A DNA stretch of 64,000 nt from positions 44,528 through 108,527 of the forward strand of contig NZ_JAAGLY010000026.1 in NCBI RefSeq assembly GCF_010548375.1, read 5' to 3'. This stretch comes from Streptomyces sp. SID13726. Its GTDB lineage: Bacteria > Actinomycetota > Actinomycetes > Streptomycetales > Streptomycetaceae. How positions within the stretch are numbered: position 1 is the stretch's first letter; each line of letters opens with the position of its first letter. A program made the translations under genes and the position numbers. The notes below the pieces were generated by a model that was not told where the DNA came from, did no database searches, and saw only the letters and a program-made list of their open reading frames with translations. Positions 36,138 to 45,456 of the stretch are shown piece by piece.

Positions 36138-36536
36138 ATGCGCACTCGACGAATGCTCGCCATCGCCGTGACCGGGCTCACCGCGGCGACGCTCACCCTC
36201 GGCATTCCGGCCACCGCGTCCGCGTCCACCGGAGGCGGCTGCACGACGAGCAACGGCATCGAAGCCTGCATCAGCGCCGACAGCACGGGCATCAAACCCG
36301 ACGCGTACATCAACGCCTTGCCGGGCGGGTGCGAATCGATACTCCTCTACGTCGTGAACGACTACACGACAGACCTCGTGTACCAGAACTGGCTCCCCTG
36401 CTCGACCGGTCACTACGGCCCCTGGCATCTGTCCGCCTCCAACGGGACCGGCTACACCACCTACCTCGAGTACTCCTCCAGGACGAGCGCCGACTCGGAG
36501 GAGGTCCACTCCAAGACCGTGGTGTTCAGCAACTAG
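36138..36536 (+). CDS. Small secreted protein of unknown function
   Basis: A 132-aa protein with a clear signal peptide (MRTRRMLAIAVTGLTAATLT, cleavage probably after the ASA near residue 29). The mature part is about 100 residues with four cysteines that could form two disulfides. It has no recognised domain. GGGAAGGGA precedes the ATG. It is monocistronic by spacing. Confidence 0.8.
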   Translation: MRTRRMLAIAVTGLTAATLTLGIPATASASTGGGCTTSNGIEACISADSTGIKPDAYINALPGGCESILLYVVNDYTTDLVYQNWLPCSTGHYGPWHLSASNGTGYTTYLEYSSRTSADSEEVHSKTVVFSN

Positions 36537-36576
36537 CCAAGTCGGCCCGCCCGCCCGCTTGTTACTGTCTCCGATC

Positions 36577-36996
36577 ATGCGAGCCCTCTTCCCAGGATCG
36601 TTCGACCCGGTCACGCAGGGACACCAGGACGTACTGCGGCGCGCCGCCCTCCTGTTCGACGAGGTCGTCGTGTGCGTGATGTTCAACGCGAACAAGACCG
36701 GCCGCTTCGCCGTCGCGGAGCGGCTGGACCGACTCCGCGCGGCAGCGGCCGGCTTGGACAACGTCACGGTCGACTCCCACACCGGCGGCCTGCTGGTCGA
36801 CTACTGCCGCCGGGCCGGGATCGACGTCGTCGTCCGCGGGGTCCGGGGCGTCGCCGACCTGGACCACGAGATGCCGATGGCCCGAATGAACCACGAACTG
36901 GCGGGAGTCGAGACGTTCTTCATCCCTGCCGACCCGGCCCTGGCCCACATCTCCTCCACCCTCGTCACCACGGTCGGTCAACAGGACCGGGGTTGA
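36577..36996 (+). CDS. Short CoaD-like phosphopantetheine adenylyltransferase paralogue
   Basis: A 139-aa nucleotidyltransferase with the T/HxGH-type motif in FPGSFDPVTQGHQDVLRRAA, the pantetheine-binding VVVRGVRGVADLDHEMPMAR and the HISSTLV segment. CoaD is usually about 160 aa; the last 20 residues (the GGDVS...VP helix) are missing and replaced by VTTVGQQDRG. The true coaD is normally beside the rpmF/rsmD region, so this is likely a degenerating or diverged extra copy. Its end overlaps the convergent ArsR remnant by 19 bp. Confidence 0.75.
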   Translation: MRALFPGSFDPVTQGHQDVLRRAALLFDEVVVCVMFNANKTGRFAVAERLDRLRAAAAGLDNVTVDSHTGGLLVDYCRRAGIDVVVRGVRGVADLDHEMPMARMNHELAGVETFFIPADPALAHISSTLVTTVGQQDRG

Positions 36997-37313
36997 GCCG
37001 GTGGAGGGTGCGGCTCGCGGTCCGGTCGGTACCCTTCGAGCAGCGCGTGGCCGAGCGGGGACAGGGTGTGCCACACAGTGTTGGTCACCCGCCGGTTCGC
37101 CTCCCGCAGGGGCTCGACGTGCTCGCTCGCCGAGGCAGCCGAGATGCCGAGCCGCCGGGCGAGTGCCCCGCCGGTCGTGCCGTTGGACACCGCGATCTCC
37201 TCCAGCACGGCCGCCCGGGTGCGGCCCAACAGGCGGGAGAGCGCGGCGGGTTGGGACGTGCCGGGGTCCGCCGTGAGGAGCTGGAGGCCGCGGTTGGCGG
37301 GATAGACCAGCAC
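36978..37313 (-). pseudogene. C-terminal fragment of an ArsR-family regulator
   Basis: The visible 111 residues contain the winged-helix part of large Streptomyces ArsR-like regulators (RTRAAVLEEIAVSNGTTGGA, RRLGISAASASEHVEPLREA, TLSPLGHALLEG). These regulators are normally about 320 aa with the helix-turn-helix at the end, so about 200 N-terminal residues are missing. The break at about 37313-37330 abuts the PIN-domain fragment. Confidence 0.65.
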
Positions 37314-37332
37314 CGGGTCCAGTCAGCGCGGC

Positions 37333-37658
37333 ATGGGCGTGCGAATCAAGGACGCCCTCAAAGCCGACATTCGAGTCATGACCACGTCGATGACCTTGAT
37401 CGAGGCCTACGACCCGACGCGCTATCTCCCGACCTGGAAGTGGGCGCTCTCCCAGATCCTGTCGAAGCAGTGACCGAGGAGATCCTCGAGGCCATCCGCC
37501 TCGTCAAGGAGACGAGTCCGCACGGCCACAAGTGCGCCATCGACGCGGCCCTCGCCGCCGTCGCCCCGCGGCAGCCCGACCCGGTCACCGTGTTCACATC
37601 GGACGAGGACGACATGCGCAAGCTGTGCGCCGACCGCGTGGTCGACGTGAAGCCCTGA
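37333..37658 (+). pseudogene. Frameshifted PIN-domain (VapC-like) toxin fragment
   Basis: Two reading frames join into one PIN-like C-terminus. The first (37333-37473) reads RIKDALKADIRVMTTSMTLI and EAYDPTR...WKWALSQI; the second (from about 37450) reads VEAVTEEILEAIRLVKE, HGHKCAIDAALAAVA and PVTVFTSDEDDMRKLC. Residue order matches intact Streptomyces PIN proteins, so a one-base indel near 37455 is likely. The N-terminal catalytic Asp segment is also missing. No antitoxin partner is seen. Confidence 0.65.
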
Positions 37659-38326
37659 GCCGAGCGCAGCCCGTCCTCCTTTCCCCTTCACTTCCGCCGG
37701 CGCCACTCCCTCGGACTCGGAGGCGGCCCACCGCACGCTTCACCACCTGACTGCTTCCTGGCGGAGGCGCGGCGGCTTCGAGCGGCGGCCGGGACGCCGG
37801 CCGGTCGCCGAGGCCGAGAGCCGGACGGCCTTACCGAGGACAGGGGCCGCACCTCACAGCCAGGAGCCGTACCGCGACGGCTGTTCCGAGTACGCGACGC
37901 AGAGCGAAGCCACCATGTCTGTCACGGCCGATCGATCGCCATTGACCGATCAAGGGCCTCTCCGTCACCCCAAGCCCATTCCGACTGTGACGTTGATCTC
38001 ATAGTGACGGAGAGTGGAAAGGGCCGCCGGTTCGGCAAGAGGTCGACACAGCGTTCACCCAGGCTCCACACAGGCACCGTCCGATCCCCCCGACACCACG
38101 GCTACCAGGAGTAACTGCCGTGCGGGGAAACGTCCTTGCCCTGTGAACCACCGACATGTCTATGGTGACGTCCGCTCGGGGGAAGGACCTGACCAGTCCG
38201 CCTGCCCTGGAGTGACCGGCGTGTCCACGGGGGGAGCGCCACACAACTTGAGGTCCCAGAGCTCATGCGGGCCTGATGTTTCCCTCCTGGGAGTGCGCCT
38301 GAAGCAGCCACCCCCTACAGAGAGGG
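37659..38326. other. Gene-free stretch upstream of the large toxin gene
   Basis: No coding sequence is supported in these 668 bp. The part after about 37900 is less GC-rich and has short palindromic pieces (CGATCGATCG at 37930-37939, GATTGACC-type boxes near 37945), which fit an upstream regulatory region of the toxin gene. I could not pick a clear promoter. Confidence 0.5.
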
Positions 38327-41300
38327 ATGCGCGTGTTGCGCAGACCTGCACGGAAGCAAGGCAAACGCCCCAGATGGATGGCGGTCTTGGCGACTCCGGT
38401 CGTCCCGCTTGCCTCCTTCGCTCTCCTCGCCACCCTGGTGGTGCATCCGGAGCCGACCACCGACCGTGATCCGCGCACCAGCCCGGTCGCCGACTCCTAC
38501 GACGAATTCGATGCCAAGGCCGCCGAACAACTGCGTCTGGACCAGTGCCTGATGGCCGACGGCCTGCGCAGAGGCGGGCCGAACCTGTACGGCCTGGCCG
38601 CCGCCGCCCTGCCGCTGCCTTCGGACCAACTGCATCAGAAGGCAGACCGCACCTACGGCACTGGTGCGTTCGCTCAGGCATGGCAGAAGGACGGCGACGA
38701 CTCCGACGCCTGGGTGAAGAAAGCCCAGGACACCGACCTGTCGTGGAAAAACGCTGTCAGCGGCCTGGACTCCTACCCCGGCTCCCCCAAAGCCGACAAG
38801 ATCTTCGACCAAACAGGGATGCTTCCCTGGCTCTACCAGTCGTACTTCAAGGCCGTCGACCTGATGTCGCCGCTCTACGACCCGTCACCACAGGCGGACG
38901 GTACGACCAAGAAGGCTGCCCTCGCTGTCGGAGACCCGCTGTACACCGCAGGTGGGACGAGCGAGGAGCAGGAGGCCTGGAAGCTCTGGAAGAAGAACTC
39001 CGGAGACATCGTCCCGAACGAGCTGTTCGTTCCGCGGGTGTTCGAGGACGACGCCAGGATCTTCCTCGCCTCCGGGGGCTTCCCCAGGACCGCGCCATCA
39101 CCGGGCACTCCGGAGTTCCGTATCGCGGTCGAGGACTTGAAGTCCCGGTTCGCCTCGTGCTCGTGGCACACACCGATCGACCCTGACCGGGTACTCGGCA
39201 AGGAGGTGGCGCAGGCGTCCGGCGAGTGGCAGCAGGAGATCGCCTCGCAGGCCACGCAGCGCAACCAGATCCTCTCTGCCTCAAGCACCGCCACGAAGTC
39301 GCTTCAGGACGGCACCTTCACTCTGGGCAAGATGCTGGGTCAGTCGTGGATCGCGGACTACTCCACCCGCTGGCTGGACTACTACACCGACGGCGGCCTC
39401 AACTGGATCGGTGACGGCCAGTTGGAGATCCAGGTGCCGGGAGCTGCCGGCAAGTGCCTCGATGTAGCGGGGGGCGGCAAGACCAACGGCACCCCGGTGC
39501 AGGTCTACACCTGTAACGGCGGGGCCGCCCAGAAGTGGCAGCTGTGGGGCTCCTACGACGGCGGCTACACCCTGCAAAACCCGAACTCCTTCAAGTGCCT
39601 GGAGGTGCTGAACGGCAGCACCTCCGACGGCACGAAGATCCAGATCCGGGACTGCGGCAGCGCCAAGGCCCAGCAGTGGAAGTTCGACGTGCGCAGCGCC
39701 ACTCCGCTGGTGAACGCGGCGTCCGGCAAGTGTCTTCACCTGCCGACGTTCGACAACAGCAAGGACGCCGTGTCGTCGACGTGCAACGGCTCCACCGCGC
39801 AGAAGTTCAGGATCGTCGCCAAGACCCACACCGGCCCCGCACCGGCCAAGGCCGATGTGGACAAGGCCAAGGCCAACGTCACCGCCGCGCAGGCGGAGGC
39901 GAAGAAGCAGCTCGCCCTCCTCAAGACCCAGCTGGCGACGGCCCAGAAGGCCGCGACTTCGTCGGACACCGCGCTTCAGGCGGCTTACGGCATCGCCGAC
40001 ACCAACGGCGCCCCGCGGGGCCGTGGTCTGCTGGTCGGTCTGCAGAAGGACCAGGTCACCAAGGGGGCGGCTGCCGCGCTCCAGGCGCTGGTGAAGGCGG
40101 GCGAGACCGCCGAGGCCGCGACCCGCGCCTCAGCCGGAGACAGCGCGACCATCACGCAGCGCGCCCTTGCACAGGCGGCGCAGTCGAAGGCCGAGTTCCG
40201 CAAAGAGGCCGCCGAGGCGGCAGAGGCACAGGCCAAGGCGGCCGCGGACGCCGCCAAGATGCACCGCGACAACGCGAAGAAGGACAAGGAGACAGCGGAG
40301 GCCAAACTCGCGGTCGCGGTGAAGGCCGAGGGCGATGCCAAGGCGGCCGCGGCCGACGCGCACGCCAAGCGGCTCGCGGCGGAGGCCGAGGAGAAGACGG
40401 CAAAGGCGGAGAAGGAGAACGCCGCCGCCAAGCAGGCCGAGGCCGCCCAGCACCGCACCAACGCCGAGTCCGAGGCGACCAAGGCCAACGATGCCAGGAA
40501 CAGGGCGGAGGCCGCTGAAAAGACCGCCGAAAGCAGCCGCGATGCCGCGGTCACGGCGAAGGACCAGGCCAAAGCCATGCGGGACGACGCATGGGACGCC
40601 GAGCAGAAGGCTGACGCGGCCCGCGCGAAGGCCGACGCGAAGGACGCCTACGCCAACTCTCTCGACGCGGGCGACGCGGCCGACGCGGCCCGTGCTGCGG
40701 CGAACGACGCGGACAAAGCGGCCGGCGACGCCGAAACGGCTGCGGGAAATGCCCGTTCGGAGGCGAATGCCGCCACGCAGGCCGCGGCCGAGGCAGACGC
40801 GGCAGCGACACGCGCGGAGGCGGCGGCGAAGCGGTCCCGTTCGCTCGCGGATGCCGCGCAGGCGGACAAGCTCAGGGCCGACGCGGCGGTGAGGACCGCC
40901 ACCAGTGCGGCCGCGGACGCCATCAAGTCGTCCCAGGACGCCGCCGCCGAGGCCAGAACCGCGGTCAAGCTCGCCGACGAGGCCGAGCAGCACGCCAAGG
41001 ATGCGAAGACCGAAGCCAACGGCGCCCAGAAGGAGGCCGGCCTAGCGGTCGCGGCCGCGGCGAAGGCCGCGGGCTACGCCCACGTCACGGCGCGTGCGGC
41101 GGTGGACGCGGGGGAGGCGGCCCGACAGGTCGCGGACCCCGCCAACGACGCGATCCAGCTCGGCTCTCCGTACGTCGACACCGATTCCACCGCCGGCCTG
41201 GTCGTGCTGACCGGTCAGGCGTCGAAGACGATCGCCGAGCAGCAGCAGGCCGTCGCCGACGCGCATGCCAGGAACGCCGCCGCCGAGGCCGACGCCGCCA

Positions 41301-42859
41301 AGAACCTCGCCGAACAGGCCACGGGCGACGCCAAGGAGGCGTACCAGCACGCCGCGAACGCCGCCAAGTACGCCGCCGACGCCCGTACCTACTCCAAGGA
41401 GGCCCTCGGCTACGCGGCCAACGCCGCCAGAGCCGCGGCCGCGGCGCAGGCATCGCTGGCCCGCACCATCGAGTACGACAACCAGGCGGCCGCCGACGCG
41501 GCAGCCGCCGACAGGGCTGCCGGACGCGCCGAGGGCTACGCCAAGGACGCCCGCGACTCCGCCGACACCGCAGCACTCGACGCCGAGGCGGCCCGCTCCG
41601 CCGCTGCCCGGGCCGAACAGGACGCGAAGGATGCCCGCGCCGCCGCCGACCGCGCCGACGCAGCCGCCACCGAGGCAGAAGAAGCCGCCAAGGACGCGGA
41701 CAAGTACGCCAAGGAAGCCCAGGACGCCGCTGACCGCACGGAACGGGAGGAAGCCAACAAGGAGGCGGCGCAAGGAGTCGGCACGGGCATTCCCGGTGTG
41801 TTCGCCGTTCCGGACGAGTCGACCGTCGAGATCGTCAGCAGCAAGCAGATCGGTACCTGCCCGGGGATGCCGGAAGCAGCCTTCCAAGGCTGCAACGCGA
41901 AGTACGACCTGGTCATCTCCTATGAGGCCGACTTCTACCTGTGCACCGACGAGCAGGCCCAGGCCACGGCCGAGGGCTGTCCGAAGGGAGCGTGGCAGTT
42001 CCTCCAGCGGGCCACGCTGAAGGACGTCAAGATCGACGGCTGGACGCACCAGTTCTCCGGCAAGGACATCGTCCGCGCGGGATGGCAGAGCCTCTTCGGG
42101 GATGTCGCGGGATCGATCCTGTTCTCCTTCTTCGCCGAAGACCTGCTGGACTGCTGGCACGGCAGCAAGAGCGCCTGCGCCTGGAGCGTCGCCATATACG
42201 TGCCGGTCGAAGGGTTGCTCGCCCCGATCTCACGCGCTGTCAAGGCGCTCGACGCCGCGGCCAAGACAGGCATCGGCTTCGAAGACGCCTTCAAGGCACT
42301 ACGCGGTCTGGAGGGTCTGGCGCCGCTGGCGAAGGAAGGAATCGGCGCAAGGGCCCTCCAGCAGTTGTACGAGACGTGCACGAAGCGGTCCAAGCCCGCG
42401 TTCGCGCTCTCCGCGGCGCTCTCTGCGGGCGGCCCCTGCGCGGAGATCATCCGGTACGCCAGCACGGAACTGGCCATTGTCGCCTACAAGTTCCGGGTGG
42501 ACAGCGGACTCCGGTACAAGTTCGGACGGAACGTCGCTGTTGCAAGGGTTCCAGGATGGGCCAAGGCCACCGGCGCGAAGACTGATTACGTCGCCTTCGC
42601 GAATATCCCCCAGGGGCTTCATTCCGAAGAATTGATCATCAAGAAGCTGGAAGAAAAGGGGTTCAACAAGAGCCAGATCGCAGAACTCTACAGCGAACGC
42701 AGCCCTTGCCAGGCCATATGCTCCCCTCTCGTGGAGGGCATCCCGGTGACCTACTCGACTCCGGACGGACCCGGCTCAGCCCAAATGATCAAGTACATGC
42801 TCGACATGTTCGAGCGTGGAAAGTTCGCACGCACCACAAAAGCAAGTCCGTCTGAGTAG
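38327..42859 (+). CDS. Secreted polymorphic toxin: lectin, Ala-rich coil and XOO_2897-like deaminase tip
   Basis: A 1510-aa protein. A hydrophobic N-terminal segment (about 18-38, AVLATPVVPLASFALLATLV) suggests export. A ricin B-type lectin at about 365-500 has repeated QKW/QQW motifs. Residues 507-1148 are an Ala/Lys/Glu/Asp-rich coiled coil or ALF-type stalk. The C-terminus carries a deaminase signature: HSE (His1432, Glu1434) and YSERSPCQAIC (Cys1461, Cys1465), followed by VTYST, as in the XOO_2897-like deaminase toxin family. It probably deaminates a nucleic acid or nucleotide in a rival cell. The ATG at 38327 touches the AGAGGG site; GTG 38333 has better spacing and may be the true start. 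The next gene is the likely immunity protein. Confidence 0.85.
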   Translation: MRVLRRPARKQGKRPRWMAVLATPVVPLASFALLATLVVHPEPTTDRDPRTSPVADSYDEFDAKAAEQLRLDQCLMADGLRRGGPNLYGLAAAALPLPSDQLHQKADRTYGTGAFAQAWQKDGDDSDAWVKKAQDTDLSWKNAVSGLDSYPGSPKADKIFDQTGMLPWLYQSYFKAVDLMSPLYDPSPQADGTTKKAALAVGDPLYTAGGTSEEQEAWKLWKKNSGDIVPNELFVPRVFEDDARIFLASGGFPRTAPSPGTPEFRIAVEDLKSRFASCSWHTPIDPDRVLGKEVAQASGEWQQEIASQATQRNQILSASSTATKSLQDGTFTLGKMLGQSWIADYSTRWLDYYTDGGLNWIGDGQLEIQVPGAAGKCLDVAGGGKTNGTPVQVYTCNGGAAQKWQLWGSYDGGYTLQNPNSFKCLEVLNGSTSDGTKIQIRDCGSAKAQQWKFDVRSATPLVNAASGKCLHLPTFDNSKDAVSSTCNGSTAQKFRIVAKTHTGPAPAKADVDKAKANVTAAQAEAKKQLALLKTQLATAQKAATSSDTALQAAYGIADTNGAPRGRGLLVGLQKDQVTKGAAAALQALVKAGETAEAATRASAGDSATITQRALAQAAQSKAEFRKEAAEAAEAQAKAAADAAKMHRDNAKKDKETAEAKLAVAVKAEGDAKAAAADAHAKRLAAEAEEKTAKAEKENAAAKQAEAAQHRTNAESEATKANDARNRAEAAEKTAESSRDAAVTAKDQAKAMRDDAWDAEQKADAARAKADAKDAYANSLDAGDAADAARAAANDADKAAGDAETAAGNARSEANAATQAAAEADAAATRAEAAAKRSRSLADAAQADKLRADAAVRTATSAAADAIKSSQDAAAEARTAVKLADEAEQHAKDAKTEANGAQKEAGLAVAAAAKAAGYAHVTARAAVDAGEAARQVADPANDAIQLGSPYVDTDSTAGLVVLTGQASKTIAEQQQAVADAHARNAAAEADAAKNLAEQATGDAKEAYQHAANAAKYAADARTYSKEALGYAANAARAAAAAQASLARTIEYDNQAAADAAAADRAAGRAEGYAKDARDSADTAALDAEAARSAAARAEQDAKDARAAADRADAAATEAEEAAKDADKYAKEAQDAADRTEREEANKEAAQGVGTGIPGVFAVPDESTVEIVSSKQIGTCPGMPEAAFQGCNAKYDLVISYEADFYLCTDEQAQATAEGCPKGAWQFLQRATLKDVKIDGWTHQFSGKDIVRAGWQSLFGDVAGSILFSFFAEDLLDCWHGSKSACAWSVAIYVPVEGLLAPISRAVKALDAAAKTGIGFEDAFKALRGLEGLAPLAKEGIGARALQQLYETCTKRSKPAFALSAALSAGGPCAEIIRYASTELAIVAYKFRVDSGLRYKFGRNVAVARVPGWAKATGAKTDYVAFANIPQGLHSEELIIKKLEEKGFNKSQIAELYSERSPCQAICSPLVEGIPVTYSTPDGPGSAQMIKYMLDMFERGKFARTTKASPSE

Positions 42860-42868
42860 CGCATGAAC

Positions 42869-42901
42869 GGGGGGCGGAGAGCTGAACCCTTGACGCCCCC
42901 C
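42869..42901 (+). terminator. GC-rich hairpin between toxin and immunity gene
   Basis: GGGGGGCG (42869-42876) pairs with CGCCCCCC (42894-42901) around a 17-base loop, then CTTCTTGTG. It starts 10 bp after the toxin stop. It could end or weaken toxin transcription. Confidence 0.55.
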
Positions 42902-42975
42902 CTTCTTGTGCGTACCGGAGAATGAGACTTCCCGTACCCGTACCACCAGAACGCCCGCACGCCAGGAGATGCTGA

Positions 42976-43428
42976 GTGACGTACATAGACCCCGAGAGTC
43001 GGGCCAAGGCCGAGGCGGACGGCCAACCGTATGCCTCGGAGGAAACCATCGCCGCTGGGTACGACCTGGCAGGCCGGGTCTGCCGAGAACTCCACCGCGC
43101 CGGTCTTCCCGCTCATGTCGAGCGTCCGGAAGAGCCGAAACAGCCCGGCGTCTGGGTGGAAGTCGACACCCAGGGCGAGTACGCCGGAGGCCTCTACGTC
43201 CGCTGGAACGCCCCGGATTTGGCAGAGGCCGGTATGCGGGCGGTGACGGAACGGCAGGACCCGACGGCGCCGGAGTGGAAACACTACGCCGAGGTGGTTC
43301 GTCTGATGCAGACGGCATTGATCGGGATCCTGCGGCTGGCCGGCTTCTCCGTCGTGCCGGCCGAGGAGGTCGACGATGTCGCCGAGGGCGATGTGTACGT
43401 TCACGCCGATACGCCGTCATCTTCGTGA
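42976..43428 (+). CDS. Candidate immunity protein for the deaminase toxin
   Basis: A 150-aa soluble, acidic protein with no signal peptide. It reads SEETIAAGYDLAGRVCRELH, GVWVEVDTQGEYAGGLYVRW and VVRLMQTALIGILRLAGFSV. No family is recognised. It lies 116 bp after a polymorphic toxin on the same strand, the standard place for the cognate immunity gene. GTG start with AGGAG upstream. The function is inferred from context. Confidence 0.72.
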   Translation: MTYIDPESRAKAEADGQPYASEETIAAGYDLAGRVCRELHRAGLPAHVERPEEPKQPGVWVEVDTQGEYAGGLYVRWNAPDLAEAGMRAVTERQDPTAPEWKHYAEVVRLMQTALIGILRLAGFSVVPAEEVDDVAEGDVYVHADTPSSS

Positions 43429-43485
43429 GCAGTGGCGCTTGGGACGGGACGGACCAACTCCTGAGGACATCGATGCCACCAGAAA

Positions 43486-43519
43486 ATCCTCTGTCCAGCA
43501 CTTTCGCTGGTCAGAGGAT
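43486..43519 (+). terminator. Strong hairpin downstream of the immunity gene
   Basis: ATCCTCTGTCCAGC (43486-43499) pairs with GCTGGTCAGAGGAT (43506-43519) with one mismatch and a 6-base loop. It is 57 bp past the immunity stop and probably ends the toxin/immunity unit. Confidence 0.65.
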
Positions 43520-43684
43520 CTTGGGAGCAGACGAGCAAGGCTGTACGCCGGGTATTCCTGGAGCACCCGTCTGACCTGTGTCTTTGGGGGCCGGATCGGC
43601 TGTGACCTGCTAGGCGGGTTGCAGAGGTGATCGGAGGCAGTCGGAGGAAGACGCTCTGATTCGACCCTGGTTCGCCCCGGCCCG

Positions 43685-43728
43685 CTCAGAGCCGATCAGA
43701 GGCATTCGCCCTCTGTTTCGGCCCTGAG
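43685..43728. repeat. Extended interrupted palindrome
   Basis: CTCAG, GCCG and CAGAGG on the left pair with CCTCTG, CGGC and CTGAG on the right around a short loop. It lies in the gene-free 43429-43962 stretch. CAGAGG also occurs in the 43506-43519 arm and near 43623. It could be a bidirectional terminator, an origin element or a recombination site. Confidence 0.5.
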
Positions 43729-43842
43729 TGCGCCAGGTCGGGCGGGTGTTGATCAGGCGTGATGCCCTTGGCTGTCATCTGGATCGACCGGGGTCGAGCC
43801 GCGATGGGGACGCCTGCCTCCCGTGCGGAGCCAGGCATACGA

Positions 43843-43872
43843 AAGCCTCCAGGATTGCCGTCCTGGAGGCTT
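43843..43872. terminator. Perfect 12-bp stem hairpin before the plasmid-like module
   Basis: AAGCCTCCAGGA (43843-43854) and TCCTGGAGGCTT (43861-43872) pair perfectly around TTGCCG. The A-run on one side and T-run on the other make it a possible terminator in both directions. Confidence 0.65.
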
Positions 43873-43962
43873 CGCTGGCACCGATTGGAGGTCGGTTCCG
43901 GACTCCACCCGTGGTTTTAGCAGGCCTGGGTGGCGTCCACGTCCTTGCGAGACGACCCCACA

Positions 43963-45456
43963 GTGCCACACCACACCCACCAGGCAGACCCATCCCGACG
44001 GCCCATTCACCCGAGCGAGCGACTGGGGCTTCACCGGCTGTCTCCGGCCGCGGCTGACCTGGTTCTGCTCGGAGACCTCACCGGCCGCTACGCGGCGGGA
44101 AGCTACAGCAGGCTCGGCTCCGACCGCCGGAGCGTGGTCCTGCGCGCGGACCGCCAGGGCGCGGCTGAGCACGGTCACCGGATCACCGCCTGCCACGCGG
44201 CCCGCGCCGGCGGCACCATCGACCAGCTCACGCAGGTCCTGCTGCACCCCGAGCACGAAGGCGGACGGCACACCCGGCACATCGCGCTGCGTTCCGGGCA
44301 GTCGCGCGCCCTGAACTACATCCGTCGGGTGTGGGCCAGCGCCTCGGATGCGATCAGCAGCACCACGGCGCTGGGTTCCCGGCATGAGGCGTACGAAGTT
44401 CTCGCCGCACTGCGCGACCGGATCGAAACGACACCGTGGCGCGGGGAGCGTGGACGGACCGCGCTGCGGGTGCTGCGGGCGCACCTGAACTTCGCCGAGA
44501 TCGCGGGCGGACCCCTGCACCACGCCAGTGAGCGCCAGACCGCGGAGGAAGCCGGAGTCTCCCGCACGACACTGCGGGTCGTCTACGAGACGGTCCTCCG
44601 CCCGCGGGGCTGGCTGCGGCTCCTGCGGGTGGGCCATGGCCAGGAGGGCTCGACGTGGTACCTGAGCGAGGGCACCATCCCCGGACACGGCGACCACGCT
44701 CTGCTGTCTCGTTTCCGGTCCACTCAGTTCCCCCCCGACCCGGCACTTGAGGAGTGGACCACCCCTGAGACGGCCACGACGGCCGACATCGACTCCACCA
44801 TCCTCGGCCAACTCATGGGCCACGACGCCTTCGCCCACCACGCCCTCGGCAGCGCCGCCCTCATGATCATCAGCGCCCTGCACCAGCACCCCCACCAAAG
44901 CGTCAGCGAGCTCGTCGGTACGTCCTCGGTCTCCCGCGCCACCACCTACCGGACCCTGCGGCGCCTCGCCGACCACGGTCTCGTCCAGCACACCGGAGAG
45001 ACCTGGACCCTCGCGCCACGTGCGCTGGAGGGCTTCGGACTCCGCCTCCCGGACGAAGCTGGCAACAGCCACACGCTGGCACAGGGCTGGGCCAACATCG
45101 CCGAGCAACTCGGCGCCTGGGGCGTCGCGGCCCGGAGGAAGGCCCTGCATACGGCGGAGCGGGCGGCCTACCAGAAGGCACTGGACCGGCTTGCGGAGCA
45201 CCGCAGCAGGGCCGTGGTGCTCGTGTGTGACGGCCGTCAGGTCCTGGTCCCAGTACCTCGCCCCGACGAGATCCCGGCGACGTGGCACGCCCCGGACGGG
45301 CGCGTCCTCGACCCGCTCACCGGTCGCCCGGCCGCTGACTGGCGGGTCGCCACCGACGGCCGCCTGATCCTCATCACGCCCGCCGACCAGCGCAGTTACG
45401 ACGAGCTGGCCGCCGCCCACGCCGAAGCCCTCAGCGAATGGGAGTCCGTCGCATGA
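43963..45456 (+). CDS. Winged-helix protein heading a plasmid-like module
   Basis: A 497-aa protein (frame open from GTG 43930). It has two predicted winged-helix regions: one near SERQTAEEAGVSRTTLRVVY and a MarR/IclR-like one with SVSELVGTSSVSRATTYRTL followed by RRLADHGLVQHTG. The C-terminus ends PADQRSYDELAAAHAEALSE. It starts a tight cluster with a multi-HTH protein and ParA/ParB-like genes, so a replication-initiation or master DNA-binding role of an integrated plasmid is plausible, but no known Rep family is recognised. Its stop overlaps the next ATG (ATGA). Confidence 0.75.
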   Translation: MPHHTHQADPSRRPIHPSERLGLHRLSPAAADLVLLGDLTGRYAAGSYSRLGSDRRSVVLRADRQGAAEHGHRITACHAARAGGTIDQLTQVLLHPEHEGGRHTRHIALRSGQSRALNYIRRVWASASDAISSTTALGSRHEAYEVLAALRDRIETTPWRGERGRTALRVLRAHLNFAEIAGGPLHHASERQTAEEAGVSRTTLRVVYETVLRPRGWLRLLRVGHGQEGSTWYLSEGTIPGHGDHALLSRFRSTQFPPDPALEEWTTPETATTADIDSTILGQLMGHDAFAHHALGSAALMIISALHQHPHQSVSELVGTSSVSRATTYRTLRRLADHGLVQHTGETWTLAPRALEGFGLRLPDEAGNSHTLAQGWANIAEQLGAWGVAARRKALHTAERAAYQKALDRLAEHRSRAVVLVCDGRQVLVPVPRPDEIPATWHAPDGRVLDPLTGRPAADWRVATDGRLILITPADQRSYDELAAAHAEALSEWESVA

